In this document: positions 39,135 through 48,575 of the stretch, in pieces
Position numbering within the stretch: position 1 is the stretch's first letter
Layout of the letters: each line of letters opens with the position of its first letter
DNA from: DATARH01 sp963847345
GTDB taxonomy: Bacteria; Pseudomonadota; Alphaproteobacteria; ATCC43930; CGMCC-115725
Length of the DNA stretch: 64,000 bases
Assembly (NCBI GenBank): GCA_963847345.1
Contig: CAWJZU010000034.1
Span: 1-64,000, forward strand
Reading direction: 5' to 3'
Notes under the pieces: generated by a model
Told to the model about the DNA's origin: nothing
Databases searched by the model: none
The model's input: only the letters and a program-made list of their open reading frames with translations
Translations under genes and position numbers: made by a program

Positions 39135-39995
39135 CTACTCGGCTGCCTGTTTCACGGGGACGGGCAGCGCCTCGGTGCCGGTCCAGGGGTGTTCGGCGAT
39201 GTCGAACAATATGCCCTCGGGACCGTACATCTTGACCTCGAAGCCGCCGACCCGCTCGGGCTCGGCCTGATCCATGTAGTGCTTGCCGCCGCCTGCGGTG
39301 ACGGTCTTGCCGGCCTGCTCGATATCGTCGACCAGAATGCCGAAATGGTGCAGCCCCATAAAATCCATGCCGCGCCCGATCTGATCGGTCTTGAAGCGCA
39401 GGATTGCGAGGTCGAACGTCCCGTCACTGACATGGTGGCCGTACGCTAGAGCGCCGTCGTTCGACCGGACGATCTCGAAGCCGAACGCCTTGACGTAGAA
39501 ATCGGCCATCGCGTCGGGGTCTTTGCAGGCGATCGCAAGATGGCGCAGCTTGGCGCGGTGCGTATCGCCGACCGGGTCGCTGGGCTCGCCTGCCTCGGGC
39601 AGCGGCGCGGCGCCGGCCCAGCCATGCTCGGCGATGTCGAACAGGATGCGTTCGGGACCGTAGAATTTCTTCTCGAAATATCCCGCCTGATGGCCTTGCT
39701 GGCCCTGGTCGATGTAGTGCTCGGCGCCGAGGCTGACGAGCTTCTGCGAGAATTCCTCGACGTCCTCGACCAGGATGCCGAAATGGTGGATGCCCCGGTA
39801 ATCGATGCCCTTGCCGAGCTGGTCGGTCTTGAATTTGAGGATCGCCATGTTCAGCGTGCCGTCGGACAGGAACACGCCGTCGGCCAGCACGCCGTTGGGA
39901 CGGCCGACCTCGACGAAATCGAAACTCTTCTTGTAGAACTCGGCCATCGCCTCCGGGTTCTCGGCGGCGATCGCGATGTGACGCAGTTTCGGCAT
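39135..39995 (-). CDS. VOC-family protein with two tandem glyoxalase-like domains
   Basis: A 286-residue vicinal-oxygen-chelate protein made of two similar halves: MPKLRHIAIAAENPEAMAEF and KLRHLAIACKDPDAMADFYV open each half, and YRGIHHFGILVEDVEE and FMGLHHFGILVDDIEQ mark the middle of each. The halves are clearly an internal duplication. The conserved metal positions (His in LRHIAIA, His in GIHHFGI, Glu in LFDIAEH) are kept in both. Start at 39995 has GGAGAGGG just upstream. It precedes the TauD gene by 13 bases, so they likely form one catabolic operon. Substrate unknown. Confidence 0.88.
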   Translation of the reverse strand: MPKLRHIAIAAENPEAMAEFYKKSFDFVEVGRPNGVLADGVFLSDGTLNMAILKFKTDQLGKGIDYRGIHHFGILVEDVEEFSQKLVSLGAEHYIDQGQQGHQAGYFEKKFYGPERILFDIAEHGWAGAAPLPEAGEPSDPVGDTHRAKLRHLAIACKDPDAMADFYVKAFGFEIVRSNDGALAYGHHVSDGTFDLAILRFKTDQIGRGMDFMGLHHFGILVDDIEQAGKTVTAGGGKHYMDQAEPERVGGFEVKMYGPEGILFDIAEHPWTGTEALPVPVKQAAE

Positions 39996-40043
39996 GACCC
40001 TCTCCTCCCGTGTCGTATTAGGCAATCTAGCACGACCCTCATT

Positions 40044-40490
40044 TCATTTCGAAGCGCCGCATAGCTGCGTGAGCGGAATGGCGGCGAGCACCCGGGCCAT
40101 GTTCTTGCCGACCAGCCGCAGGGCCTCGTCTCGCGGGAACAGGCCGAACCGGTCGAACTCGGGCAGCTGGCGGCCTTTCCATGCAAAACACGAGGCGCAG
40201 ACCAGCGCGGCGGGGTCGGGCATGACCGGCGGCGTCCAGGCGAACAGCGCGAGGTCCTTGGCCGGGAGATAGTCGAAAACGCCGAGCGGGCGCAGCTCGG
40301 CTTCGGGCGCCTCGATTCCGGTCTCCTCGAACAGTTCGCGCCGCGTTGCCGCGACAAGAGTCTCGCCCGGCTCGGCTATCCCCTTCGGAATGTCCCAGCG
40401 CGGCGACCGCGTCGCGTGCCCGAGCAGCAGAAGCTCCCCATCGGTGACAAGAACGCCGCAGCTGATGGGTTTTATAGTCCGGCTTCTCAA
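40044..40490 (-). CDS. NUDIX hydrolase
   Basis: A 148-residue nucleoside-diphosphate-linked hydrolase. The Nudix box is complete: GIAEPGETLVAATRRELFEE followed by TGI. It starts MRSRTIKPISCGVLVTDGEL. Members cleave ADP-ribose, NADH, 8-oxo-dGTP or similar compounds; the sequence outside the box does not decide which. It lies 48 bases upstream of the VOC gene in the same direction. Confidence 0.88.
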   Translation of the reverse strand: MRSRTIKPISCGVLVTDGELLLLGHATRSPRWDIPKGIAEPGETLVAATRRELFEETGIEAPEAELRPLGVFDYLPAKDLALFAWTPPVMPDPAALVCASCFAWKGRQLPEFDRFGLFPRDEALRLVGKNMARVLAAIPLTQLCGASK

Positions 40491-40499
40491 TCCTCAGCC

Positions 40500-40766
40500 T
40501 CAGCGGGAATAGTGGTACCGACATGCAGCGACCTCCAGCCGCTGCTCGTCTCCGGCGCCGACAACGCGATAAACCAGCCGCTGGTCGCCGGTGATCCGCC
40601 GCGACCACCAACCCTGAAGCCCACAGCGCAGGGGTTCCGGCTTGCCAATTCCGCGAAACGGGTCGCGCCGCACGTCCCGGATCAGTTCATTGATGCGGCG
40701 CAAGACGGCGTTGTCCTGCTCCTGCCAGAACAGGTAATCGGCCCAACCCTCGCGAGTCTCGGACAC
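40500..40766 (-). CDS. yoeB: YoeB-type endoribonuclease toxin without a visible antitoxin
   Basis: An 88-residue toxin of the Txe/YoeB family, a ribosome-dependent mRNA endonuclease. The match is full-length: GWADYLFWQEQDNAVLRRIN, ELIRDVRRDPFRGIGKPEPL, QGWWSRRITGDQRLVYRV and a C-terminal ACRYHYSR with the catalytic His and the terminal Tyr. The start is uncertain: GTG at 40766 is used, but homology extends 2-3 residues further and no ATG is available. A YefM antitoxin gene normally sits directly upstream and overlaps it. Here the upstream frame is a small lipoprotein instead. Confidence 0.85.
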   Translation of the reverse strand: MSETREGWADYLFWQEQDNAVLRRINELIRDVRRDPFRGIGKPEPLRCGLQGWWSRRITGDQRLVYRVVGAGDEQRLEVAACRYHYSR

Positions 40767-40785
40767 GTACCTGATATTGTACGCC

Positions 40786-40908
40786 TCAGGGTCGGGTCCA
40801 ACCGCCACTGATCCCGCTGTAAAACCCGTCGCGACGCTCCGCGTTGCTGCTGGGACTCTGGTTCTGGCAGCCGGCCAGAACCAGCATTCCACCCAACAGC
40901 GCCACCAT
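40786..40908 (-). CDS. 40-residue lipoprotein
   Basis: A small frame starting MVALLGGMLVLAGCQNQSPS with a lipobox (LVLAGC), then SNAERRDGFYSGISGGWTRP before the stop. The hydrophobic lead, Cys and short polar tail fit a lipid-anchored periplasmic peptide, and I recall tiny lipoproteins ending in a 'GFYxGxSGG' motif in other alphaproteobacteria. A longer upstream frame (to 41028) is not signal-like. The stop is 20 bases before the yoeB frame. Confidence 0.55.
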   Translation of the reverse strand: MVALLGGMLVLAGCQNQSPSSNAERRDGFYSGISGGWTRP

Positions 40909-41304
40909 GACGCGCCATAAACGTGCGGTCCGCGCCGGGGTTCGGTGCCTCGGTTCTGGCCGAAATGCAGGCATTCCGCTGTTTCGAGATACGCCCGCCA
41001 TCGCGGATTTGCAACGTCTCGTCCACATGCCACTCTACCCGCCGTTGCGATAGCGAAACGGTTGCGCCGGAGCGGTTTGCTGTTTTCTGCAAGGAATCTA
41101 CAGCAAACGCCGGGGCGATTCTCAATCAGCGTAACAGCATAGCATATTGAAGGCCGTTGTAAGAACAAAAATGGAACGAGATGGAGGCGATCCGATCCGG
41201 GATCGAGCTGTGGTCCGGCGGCCGGAACCGCGTGCCCGTGGCGAACCGTTTGCGTCCGCCGCCCCGAAATGTTCTTTTTCGCGCTCACGGACCGGGGAGA
41301 CGAC
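40909..41304. other. Divergent intergenic region
   Basis: Nearly 400 bases between the lipoprotein and the gamma-glutamyltransferase. It carries an AT-richer stretch at about 41040-41170, a likely promoter zone for both directions. No antitoxin-like frame for YoeB can be found here in any reading frame I examined. Confidence 0.45.
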
Positions 41305-42917
41305 ATGAACGATATCCGCTGCTACAGGCCGCTGATCATCGGGCGGCGCGGCGCCGTCGCGGCCAACCACCCGCTGGCAGCGCAGGCCGGGCTAATGGCG
41401 CTGCGCGCCGGCGGCAACGCGGTCGACGCGGCGGTCGCGACGGCGCTGACGCTCGCGGTTGTCGAACCGATGATGTCGGGCCTCGGCGGCGACGGGTTCT
41501 ATACAATCTTCGACGCGGCGAGCGGGCGCGCCACCGTCGTCAACGGCACCGGACCGGCGCCACGCGCCGCGACCCCGGAGCGCTACGCCGCCGGCATCCC
41601 GCGCACCGGGCCGATGTCGGTGTCGGTGCCGGGCCTCGTCGCCGGGCTCGGCATGATGCACCGCGATTACGGCAGGCTGCCGTGGCGCGATTTGTTCGCT
41701 GAGGCGATCCATCTTGCTCGCGATGGCTTCGGCGCGACGCCGCACTACCACCACTTCGCCGCGGAGCATCTCGATTGCCTGCGCGCCGACCGGCGCAGCG
41801 CCGCGGTGTTCCTGCGGGACGGAATTGCGCCGGCGGTCGGCACGCCGATCCTGCAACCCGATCTCGCGCACACACTCGAGGAGATCGCTACCGAGGGAGT
41901 CGAGGGTTTTTACCGCGGTCGCTTTCATCGGCGGCTCGCGGCGGCCTGCGCCGAAGCCGGCGTGCCGGTCGGCGAAGCGGATCTCGCCGAGTTTTCGGCC
42001 GAGCGGCAGGAGCCGATCCGTGTCGATTATCGCGGCCTCACGGTTCTGGAAGCGCCGCCCAATTCGACCGGCTTCGTGCTGCTGCAGGAGCTGAAGATCG
42101 CGGAGCATTTCGACCTCAAGAGCATGGGTCTCGGCTCGGCCGAGCTGGTGCATGTCATGGTCGAGGCGAAAAAGCTCGCCTTCGCCGACCGCGAGCGCTG
42201 GGGCGCCGACCCGCGCAGCATCGACGCGCCGCTCGACGAGGATCCTGTCCGCCGATTACGCCGCGCAGACTGGCGGGCCGGATCGACCGGACCCGCGCCG
42301 CGCCGACCCGCGCGATCGCCGACGCGGCCGGCAACACGACCTATTTCTGCACCGCCGACGGCGACGGCAACGCGGTGTCGGGGATTCAAAGCATCAACAG
42401 CGGCTGGGGCTCGGGCGTAACAGCCGGCGACACCGGGATCCTGCTCAACAACCGCATGGCCTACTGGCACCTCGACCCGGCGCACCCGAATTACCTGCGC
42501 CCCGGACGCCGCGTGCGCCACACGATGAACCCGCCGCTGGTGCTGAAGGATGGGAAGCTGTGGGGAGTGTTCGGGACGCCCGGCGCCGACAATCAGGTGC
42601 AGATCAATTTCCAGATCGCGACGGCGATGATCGATTTCGGGCTCGATCCGCAAGAGGCCGCCGAGATGCCGCGCTGGACCTCGAACGTGCCGGGGCAGTA
42701 CGCGAATTATCCGCATGACGGGCCGGACGTGCTGACGATGGAGCGCCGCTTCCCGGAGGATATCCGGCGCGAGCTGGCACGGCGTGGCCATCCGGTCGAC
42801 ACGGTCGGCGATCTCGAAGGCCCGTGCAGCGTCGAGATCATCCGCCGCGACGCGGATAGGGGCATGCTGCTGGCCGGTTCCGATCCGCGCCGCGATGGCT
42901 GGGCCCTCGCTTGGTGA
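41305..42917 (+). CDS. Gamma-glutamyltransferase-family Ntn hydrolase (two frameshifts)
   Basis: A member of the gamma-glutamyltranspeptidase family, which self-cleaves to an active threonine and acts on gamma-glutamyl or acyl amides. It starts MNDIRCYRPLIIGRRGAVAA, then HPLAAQAGLMALRAGGNAVD and EPMMSGLGGDGFYTIFDAAS (typical large-subunit motifs). Frame breaks near 42240 and 42275 are each repaired by deleting one base, giving ILSADYAAQ then LAGRIDRTR. The nucleophile region is NTTYFCTADGDGNAVSGIQS, with C-terminal GRRVRHTMNPPLVLKDGKLW. About 535 residues after repair, a normal length. Specificity is unknown; many relatives are acylases. Confidence 0.87.
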
Positions 42918-43180
42918 CACGCGTGGCGAGCCGGCCCGCTATTATTGCTGTAAGGGCCACCGGCCGGTTCGCTGTGAGCTAGCGGCGGCTGCGGCACCCG
43001 CAGCCGGCGGCACCAGCGCCAGCGTTGTGGAGTCGTTCGCGCCGACCCCGCGGAGAGCGGCGCCGGCCGATGGGCCCATTCCGCTTTGCTGCGACCCGCC
43101 GATGCCGGTGCTACCGAGCCGGCTTCCCTTGGCCGGCGACCGCTGCGACCATCCGCGGGACGGTCATCGGGGAAATCGCG

Positions 43181-44248
43181 ATGCGCGATCTGGAAGAGAA
43201 AAGCTTCTTGCTGCTGGTGATCGCGGTCACCGTCGCGTTTTTGTGGATTCTGTGGCCGTTCAGTGGTGCGATTCTGTGGGGGACCGTTCTCGCGATCGTC
43301 TTCCAACCGCTGTACCGGCGAGTATTGCAGGGATTGAGGCAGCGAAGGAATCTGGCGGCGCTGCTAACGCTCGCGATTATCGTGTTTATTGTCGTGTTGC
43401 CGGTCATCGGGGTCGCCGCGGCGCTGCTCCGGCAAGCCGTTGCCACCTACCAGCGTATCGAAATCGGCAATTTCGATGTCGGCAAGTTCTTCAGCAAAAT
43501 TCCCGAGACGTTGCCGGAATGGGCGGTGAGCTTGCTGAATTACTTCGACCTGACGGATTTTGCGGCGATGCAGGAGCGGTTCTCTGCCGTGCTGAGCCAA
43601 ACCGGGCAATTTATTGCGTCTCAGGCGCTGACAATCGGGCAGAACACGCTCGGCCTGATCATCAGCTTTTTTGTCATGCTGTATCTGCTGTTCTTCCTGC
43701 TGCGCGACGGCGAGGATCTTGCCCGGAGCATCAGGGACGCGGTGCCGCTGCATGCCGCGCAGCAGCATGCGCTTTTCAGGCGGTTCACCACGGTCATTCG
43801 CGCCACAGTCAAGGGCAGCATCGTCATCGCGATCGTGCAGGGTGCGCTGGGCGGGCTGATATTCTGGCTGCTCGGGATTGGCGGCGCGCTGCTCTGGGGC
43901 GCCGTTATGGCGGTGCTGTCGCTGCTGCCGGCGGTCGGCGCCGGGTTGGTCTGGCTGCCGGTTGCGGTTTACCTGATCGCCACCGGGGACATCTGGCAAG
44001 GCGTCGTCCTGATCGCCTTCGGCGTGCTCGTCGTCAGTACGATCGACAATGTGCTGCGGCCGATTCTGGTCGGCGGCCAAACCAAGATCCCGGATTACCT
44101 CGTGCTGATTGCGACGCTCGGCGGCATCACAATATTCGGCGTCAACGGTCTCGTTATCGGGCCGGTCATCGCCGCGATGTTTCTTGCCGCCTGGGACCTG
44201 TTCGCGGAACAGCGGCTGGCAATCGAAGACGACCGCTCGATCGATTGA
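43181..44248 (+). CDS. AI-2E family transporter (UPF0118/PerM-type)
   Basis: A 355-residue membrane protein of the AI-2E exporter family. Several hydrophobic spans lie in the first 90 residues and again from about 150 on (IISFFVMLYLLFFLLRDGED and LGGLIFWLLGIGGALLWGAV). The C-terminal motif LVGGQTKIPDYLVLIATLGG is the family signature. Start MRDLEEKSFLLLVIAVTV at 43181 has GGGGAAAT upstream. Named for autoinducer-2 export, but most members have unknown cargo. Confidence 0.85.
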   Translation: MRDLEEKSFLLLVIAVTVAFLWILWPFSGAILWGTVLAIVFQPLYRRVLQGLRQRRNLAALLTLAIIVFIVVLPVIGVAAALLRQAVATYQRIEIGNFDVGKFFSKIPETLPEWAVSLLNYFDLTDFAAMQERFSAVLSQTGQFIASQALTIGQNTLGLIISFFVMLYLLFFLLRDGEDLARSIRDAVPLHAAQQHALFRRFTTVIRATVKGSIVIAIVQGALGGLIFWLLGIGGALLWGAVMAVLSLLPAVGAGLVWLPVAVYLIATGDIWQGVVLIAFGVLVVSTIDNVLRPILVGGQTKIPDYLVLIATLGGITIFGVNGLVIGPVIAAMFLAAWDLFAEQRLAIEDDRSID

Positions 44249-44287
44249 AGCGAGACGGCGTCGCCACCGCCTCGCTTGCCGATAGAC

Positions 44288-45553
44288 CTATTCCGCCGCC
44301 ATCGCGCCGGCATGGAACGGGGCCGGGGCGGCGCGCTCGGTGTGGCGCATCGGCTCGGGCCACCATTTGTCCTCCCATTCGGAGAATTGCGGCCGCAGCT
44401 GTGGCAGGACCTGCTCGGCAAACAGCTTCGTGTTGTACTTGGCCAGCTCCTTTCCCATGCTGCCGAATTGCAAGAGCAGCATCAGGTGGCCGACATTGAG
44501 GCTGGTCGCGACATTGGTGAGCTGCTCGACCACCTCGTCCGGCGAACCGATGATCACATAGCCGCGCTCGACGATGTCCTCCATCTGGGTCGTCGCGCGC
44601 GCCTTCTGCCGCGCGTCGAGGCTGGCGGCGCGGCCGACCTGGCCCTGGATGCCGGCGCGCTGCGTCGCTTCGGTGATGTAGCCGGGCGGCATCGCCCAGC
44701 GCGGATCGACACGCAGACAGCGGCCGTAGAAATACTCGGCCGGCTCGCGGTACAGCTCCATCGCTTTCTCGCGGCTCTCGGCGACGCCGACGAATTGCAG
44801 GAAACCGGCACGGTACGGGTTCATGTCCTTGCCGAGCCGCTTCATCTCCTCCCAGAAGCCGCTCATCGTCGCCTGGCCTTCCTTGAAGCCGAAATAGGAG
44901 AGGTAGGCGTAGACGTAGTCCATCCTGGCGCACCACTGCCAGGTCTCGACCGAGCCGCCGCCGGGTATCCAGACCGGCGGGTGCGGCTTCTGCACCGGGC
45001 GCGGCCAGATATTGACGTAGCGCTGCTGGTTGAAGCGGCCGTTGAACGCGAACGTGTCCCTCTCCTGCCAGGCGCGCATCACGAGGTCGTGCGCCTCGAG
45101 ATAGCGCTCGCGCAGCATCGATGGGTTCTGGCCGTAGGCGAAACATGTATCCATCGGCGTGCCGACCGGGAACCCGGCGATCAGCCGCCCGCCCGAGATC
45201 ACGTCGATCATCGCGAACTCTTCCGCCACGCGGGTCGGCGGGTTGTAGAGCGCCAGCGAATTGCCCATGACGCAGATCGCCGTGTCGGTTGTGCGCCGAG
45301 CGAGCGAGGAGGCGATCAGGTTCGGCGACGGCATCAGGCCGTAGCCGTTCGAATGGTGCTCGTTGACGCAGACCGCGTCAAAGCCGCATTCGGCGGCGTA
45401 TTCGAGCTCGTCCATAAAGTCGTTGTACATGTGATGCGCGCGCCGCGGGTCGAATAGCGAGGAATGGATATCGACCCATACCGACGGATGCTTCTCGCGG
45501 AAATCGTCGGGCAGCTCGGTATACGGCATAAGGTGGAACCACATCAGCTTCAT
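44288..45553 (-). CDS. LLM-class flavin-dependent monooxygenase
   Basis: A 421-residue luciferase-superfamily enzyme, different in length and sequence from the one at 10.7 kb. Marks are MKLMWFHLMPYTELPDDFRE, ECGFDAVCVNEHHSNGYGLM, AEEFAMIDVISGGRLIAGFP and KPHPPVWIPGGGSVETWQWC. The C-terminus carries GYVIIGSPDEVVEQLTNVAT, the cofactor-side family motif. Intact. It probably oxidises an alkane-like, sulfonate or herbicide-like substrate; the sequence does not say which. Confidence 0.87.
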   Translation of the reverse strand: MKLMWFHLMPYTELPDDFREKHPSVWVDIHSSLFDPRRAHHMYNDFMDELEYAAECGFDAVCVNEHHSNGYGLMPSPNLIASSLARRTTDTAICVMGNSLALYNPPTRVAEEFAMIDVISGGRLIAGFPVGTPMDTCFAYGQNPSMLRERYLEAHDLVMRAWQERDTFAFNGRFNQQRYVNIWPRPVQKPHPPVWIPGGGSVETWQWCARMDYVYAYLSYFGFKEGQATMSGFWEEMKRLGKDMNPYRAGFLQFVGVAESREKAMELYREPAEYFYGRCLRVDPRWAMPPGYITEATQRAGIQGQVGRAASLDARQKARATTQMEDIVERGYVIIGSPDEVVEQLTNVATSLNVGHLMLLLQFGSMGKELAKYNTKLFAEQVLPQLRPQFSEWEDKWWPEPMRHTERAAPAPFHAGAMAAE

Positions 45554-45556
45554 GGC

Positions 45557-46140
45557 TCAGTGCCTTTCCAATGACTTAGAGGAAGGTTTTCCATACCATT
45601 TTCCAGACGCGTTCCAATCCCGTTCCTCGATCCGCTCGATTGCGGCGGTCGCGAGATGGTGCCGCCGAGCGGTCCGGGAATAGTGTTCGGCCATTTGCGC
45701 CGTCTGCTGTCCGAGCACCGACGCCATCGTGTCGAGGATCTCGCGCAGGCGGTAATGCGCCGCCACCCAAATCGGCTCGCCGGTCTTCACCTGTCGCGTC
45801 TCAAATTCGCGCCCATCGTATTTCTTCGAGGTGACACGGGCCACGTCGCTCTCCCGCATCCCGGTGTAGGCCGCGATCGCGATTGCCACGCGCAACCAGG
45901 GCGGCGCCAGCTCCGGCACGGTTCCAGCTCATCGTCGCGCCAGCGTCGATTGGTGAGCTTAGCGTCCTTCGGGCGACGGATGTTGTCAACCTTGGCCGCC
46001 GCGGTCGCCTCGCACACATCGCACTTGGTGCCCCAGTCAAACAGGATGCGGAGCGCTTCAAAACGCCGTTGGCGGCCGAGCGGCTGTATTTGGCCTTGCG
46101 CTGGTCGCGGGCAGCTCGCAAACCAGTTGCGAGGTTGATG
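45557..46140 (-). pseudogene. Tyrosine-recombinase integrase remnant
   Basis: Pieces of one phage-type integrase in two frames. The first piece, from near 46060, reads EALRILFDWGTKCDVCEATA, then AKVDNIRRPKDAKLTNRRWR. The second, from 45919, has PPWLRVAIAIAAYTGMRESD, with the first catalytic Arg (TGMRESDV), and GREFETRQVKTGEPIWVAA. The text then jumps directly from YRLREILD to TMASVLGQQTAQMAEHYSRT, so the roughly 60-80 residues carrying the H-x-x-R motif are deleted. The final Tyr (EHYSRTA) remains. It cannot catalyse recombination. It marks a former integrated element, but no attachment site or tRNA was seen nearby. Confidence 0.8.
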
Positions 46141-46354
46141 GCGGCAAGCGGACGCCCGCAAACGGCTTCGGGTGGGACAGCGCCTTGCCGTATTGACGTT
46201 TCGATCCTGGCGCCAGATCGCGATATTCGGGTGACGCCCGAAAGCCGTCGCCGGAACGGGAAAATTCACTGCCGCGGCTAATGTCGCCTCGCGCGGCGCC
46301 CGAGACCGGACCGGCGGGGGAGAAGGCGTCCGTCCGACACAGCGGCGATCGGTA

Positions 46355-48244
46355 TCAGATCTCGATCTGGCCGCCGAGTTCGACGACGCGGTTCGGCGGG
46401 ATTCGGAAGAACTCGGTGGCGTCGAGCGAGAGATTGTTGAGCAGAATGAAAAGCCGGTCGCGCCAGCGCCAGAACCGGGTGCGGCTCGACTGCGGGCGAA
46501 CCTTCTCGCGGCCGATGAAGAACGAGGTCTCCATTAGATTGATACGGAATTGCTGCATCCGCGCTTGCGCCAACGCCCGCATGACGTTCGGCTCGTCGAG
46601 ATAGCCGTAGCGCACCCGCATCGTATAGAAGCCCTTGCCAACCTCGGCAATTTCGAGGCGCCGCTCGTCGCGGACATGTGGCACGTCGATGGTCTCGACC
46701 TGCATCAGGATGACCCGTTCATGCAGCGCCTTGTAGTGCTTTATCGCGTGCAGCAGCGCGACCGGAACATGCACGAGATCGCGGGTCATAAAGATCGCGG
46801 TGCCCGGCACGCGCACCGGCCGCTCGGGATTGAGCATCTCGACAAAATCCTCGATCGGCAGCGCATCGCGGGCGCGCAGCTCGGCCATGATCCGGCGGCC
46901 GCGCCACCATGTCCCCATGATCGAGAAGACGACGATCGCGACGAGGATCGGAAACCAGCCGCCTTCCGCGAATTTCAGCATGTTGGCGCAAAGGAATGTC
47001 AGGTCGAGCATCGCGAAAGCCGCGAATAGCGGGACCGCCAGCGCCAGGCTCCAGCCCTGGCTGCGCATGTACAGGAAGGCGAGCAGCGTCGTGATCGTCA
47101 TGTCGCCGCTGACCGCGATGCCGTAGGCAGCGCCGAGATTGTCGGATGATTGAAAGACCAGCACGACGATGATGATCGCGATCAGCAGAATGTAGTTGAT
47201 CCGCGGCACATAGACTTGGCCGATCTCGGTCTCCGAGGTGTGACGCACCTCGAGCCGCGGCAGATAGCCGAGCTGAATCGCTTGTCGGGTATACGAGAAA
47301 GCCCCGGAGATCACGGCCTGCGACGCGATGATCGTCGCCAGCGACGCCAGTCCGACAAGCGGATAGAGGGCCCATTCGGGCGCCAGCAGATAAAACGGGT
47401 TTTCCAGCGCCGCCGGGTTACCGAGCAGCAAGGCGCCTTGTCCGAGATAATTCAGCATCAGTGCGGGAAAAACCAGCCCGAGCCAGGCGCGGCGCAGCGC
47501 CGGGAGCCCGAAATGACCCATGTCGGCATAAAGAGCCTCGGTCCCGGTCACGGCCAGAAACACCGCTCCGAGCATCAGGAACCCGCGCTGCGGGTGTTCG
47601 ACGAGCACCGATACCCCGTAGATCGGGTTCAGCGCCAGAAGGATGTGCGGCTGGCGGATGATGCCCCAGACGCCGAGCGCCGCCAGAACGGTGAACCACA
47701 CCAGCATCACCGGGCCGAACATGCGGCCAACGACTGCAGTCCCGCGGCTCTGAACCACGAATAGCCCGATCAGCAGCACCAGCGCGATCGGCACGACATA
47801 GGGCTCGAACAGCCGGGTCGCGACCTTGAGACCCTCGACCGCGCTCAACACCGAAATCGCCGGCGTGATCACGCCGTCGCCGTAGAACAGCGACGCGCCG
47901 ATCAACCCCGCAACCATGATCCACAGGTAGCGCCGCTGGCCGCGATGCGTCGTGCGCAGCACCAGCGCGGTCAGCGACAACAGGCCGCCTTCGCCGCGAT
48001 TGTCCGCGCGCATGATGACGACGATGTATTTCACGGTCACCACCAGGATCAGCGACCAGAAAATCAGCGACAGCGCGCCAAAGATCGCGTGCTCGCTCGC
48101 CTCTCCGAAGGCGAGCAGCGATTGCCTGGCTGCATAGAGAGGTGAGGTGCCGATGTCGCCGAAAACGACGCCGAGCGCCGCCAGCGTCAGGCTGCCCGCG
48201 CCGGAGGCTTCGGCGGCTTGGCTGTGCGGGACGCTATCCGACAT
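46355..48244 (-). CDS. kup: Kup potassium uptake transporter
   Basis: A 629-residue K+/H+ symporter of the Kup/HAK/KUP family. The N-terminus has LTLAALGVVFGDIGTSPLYA, the hallmark motif, then NRGEGGLLSLTALVL and GLIGASLFYGDGVITPAISV. Twelve or so spans follow, ending in a cytosolic tail (VETIDVPHVRDERRLEIAEV). Start MSDSVPHSQAAEASGAG at 48244 is preferred over 17 upstream residues. Typical length, intact, single gene. Confidence 0.93.
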   Translation of the reverse strand: MSDSVPHSQAAEASGAGSLTLAALGVVFGDIGTSPLYAARQSLLAFGEASEHAIFGALSLIFWSLILVVTVKYIVVIMRADNRGEGGLLSLTALVLRTTHRGQRRYLWIMVAGLIGASLFYGDGVITPAISVLSAVEGLKVATRLFEPYVVPIALVLLIGLFVVQSRGTAVVGRMFGPVMLVWFTVLAALGVWGIIRQPHILLALNPIYGVSVLVEHPQRGFLMLGAVFLAVTGTEALYADMGHFGLPALRRAWLGLVFPALMLNYLGQGALLLGNPAALENPFYLLAPEWALYPLVGLASLATIIASQAVISGAFSYTRQAIQLGYLPRLEVRHTSETEIGQVYVPRINYILLIAIIIVVLVFQSSDNLGAAYGIAVSGDMTITTLLAFLYMRSQGWSLALAVPLFAAFAMLDLTFLCANMLKFAEGGWFPILVAIVVFSIMGTWWRGRRIMAELRARDALPIEDFVEMLNPERPVRVPGTAIFMTRDLVHVPVALLHAIKHYKALHERVILMQVETIDVPHVRDERRLEIAEVGKGFYTMRVRYGYLDEPNVMRALAQARMQQFRINLMETSFFIGREKVRPQSSRTRFWRWRDRLFILLNNLSLDATEFFRIPPNRVVELGGQIEI

Positions 48245-48575
48245 CGTAAGGTTCCGACCGGCGATGCGCTGCGGCTCGCGGCCCGTTAGTCCCAAGCCCG
48301 ATTGAACAAGGTGCGCACCGGAGCCACCCCACCGACATTATCAGCCGGTTCACCCGACGGGTCGCGGTGCCAACTCCTGCCGGAAGCGGCTGCGGCATAT
48401 CGGAGCAAACCAATCGGCGGCAAGGACGATCCATTGGCCGACCCGGAAAGGTGATGCAGCCTGACCTTGAACGACCGCAGATTGCTTTGGCGTTGCGCCC
48501 GAGGCAATGACTTCGTGGCTGATCCTGTTCCGGCCCGCGCCGGTCGCGGCCTGCGACAAGACGGCTTTCCTAGGG
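48245..48575. other. Intergenic region upstream of kup
   Basis: About 330 bases holding the kup promoter zone. Around 48477-48512 (minus strand: GTCATTGCCTCGGGCGCAAC then GCCAAAGCAATC) a degenerate copy of the CATTGCGAG/AAGCAATC repeat is visible, like the pair near 23730. No gene found. Confidence 0.5.
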
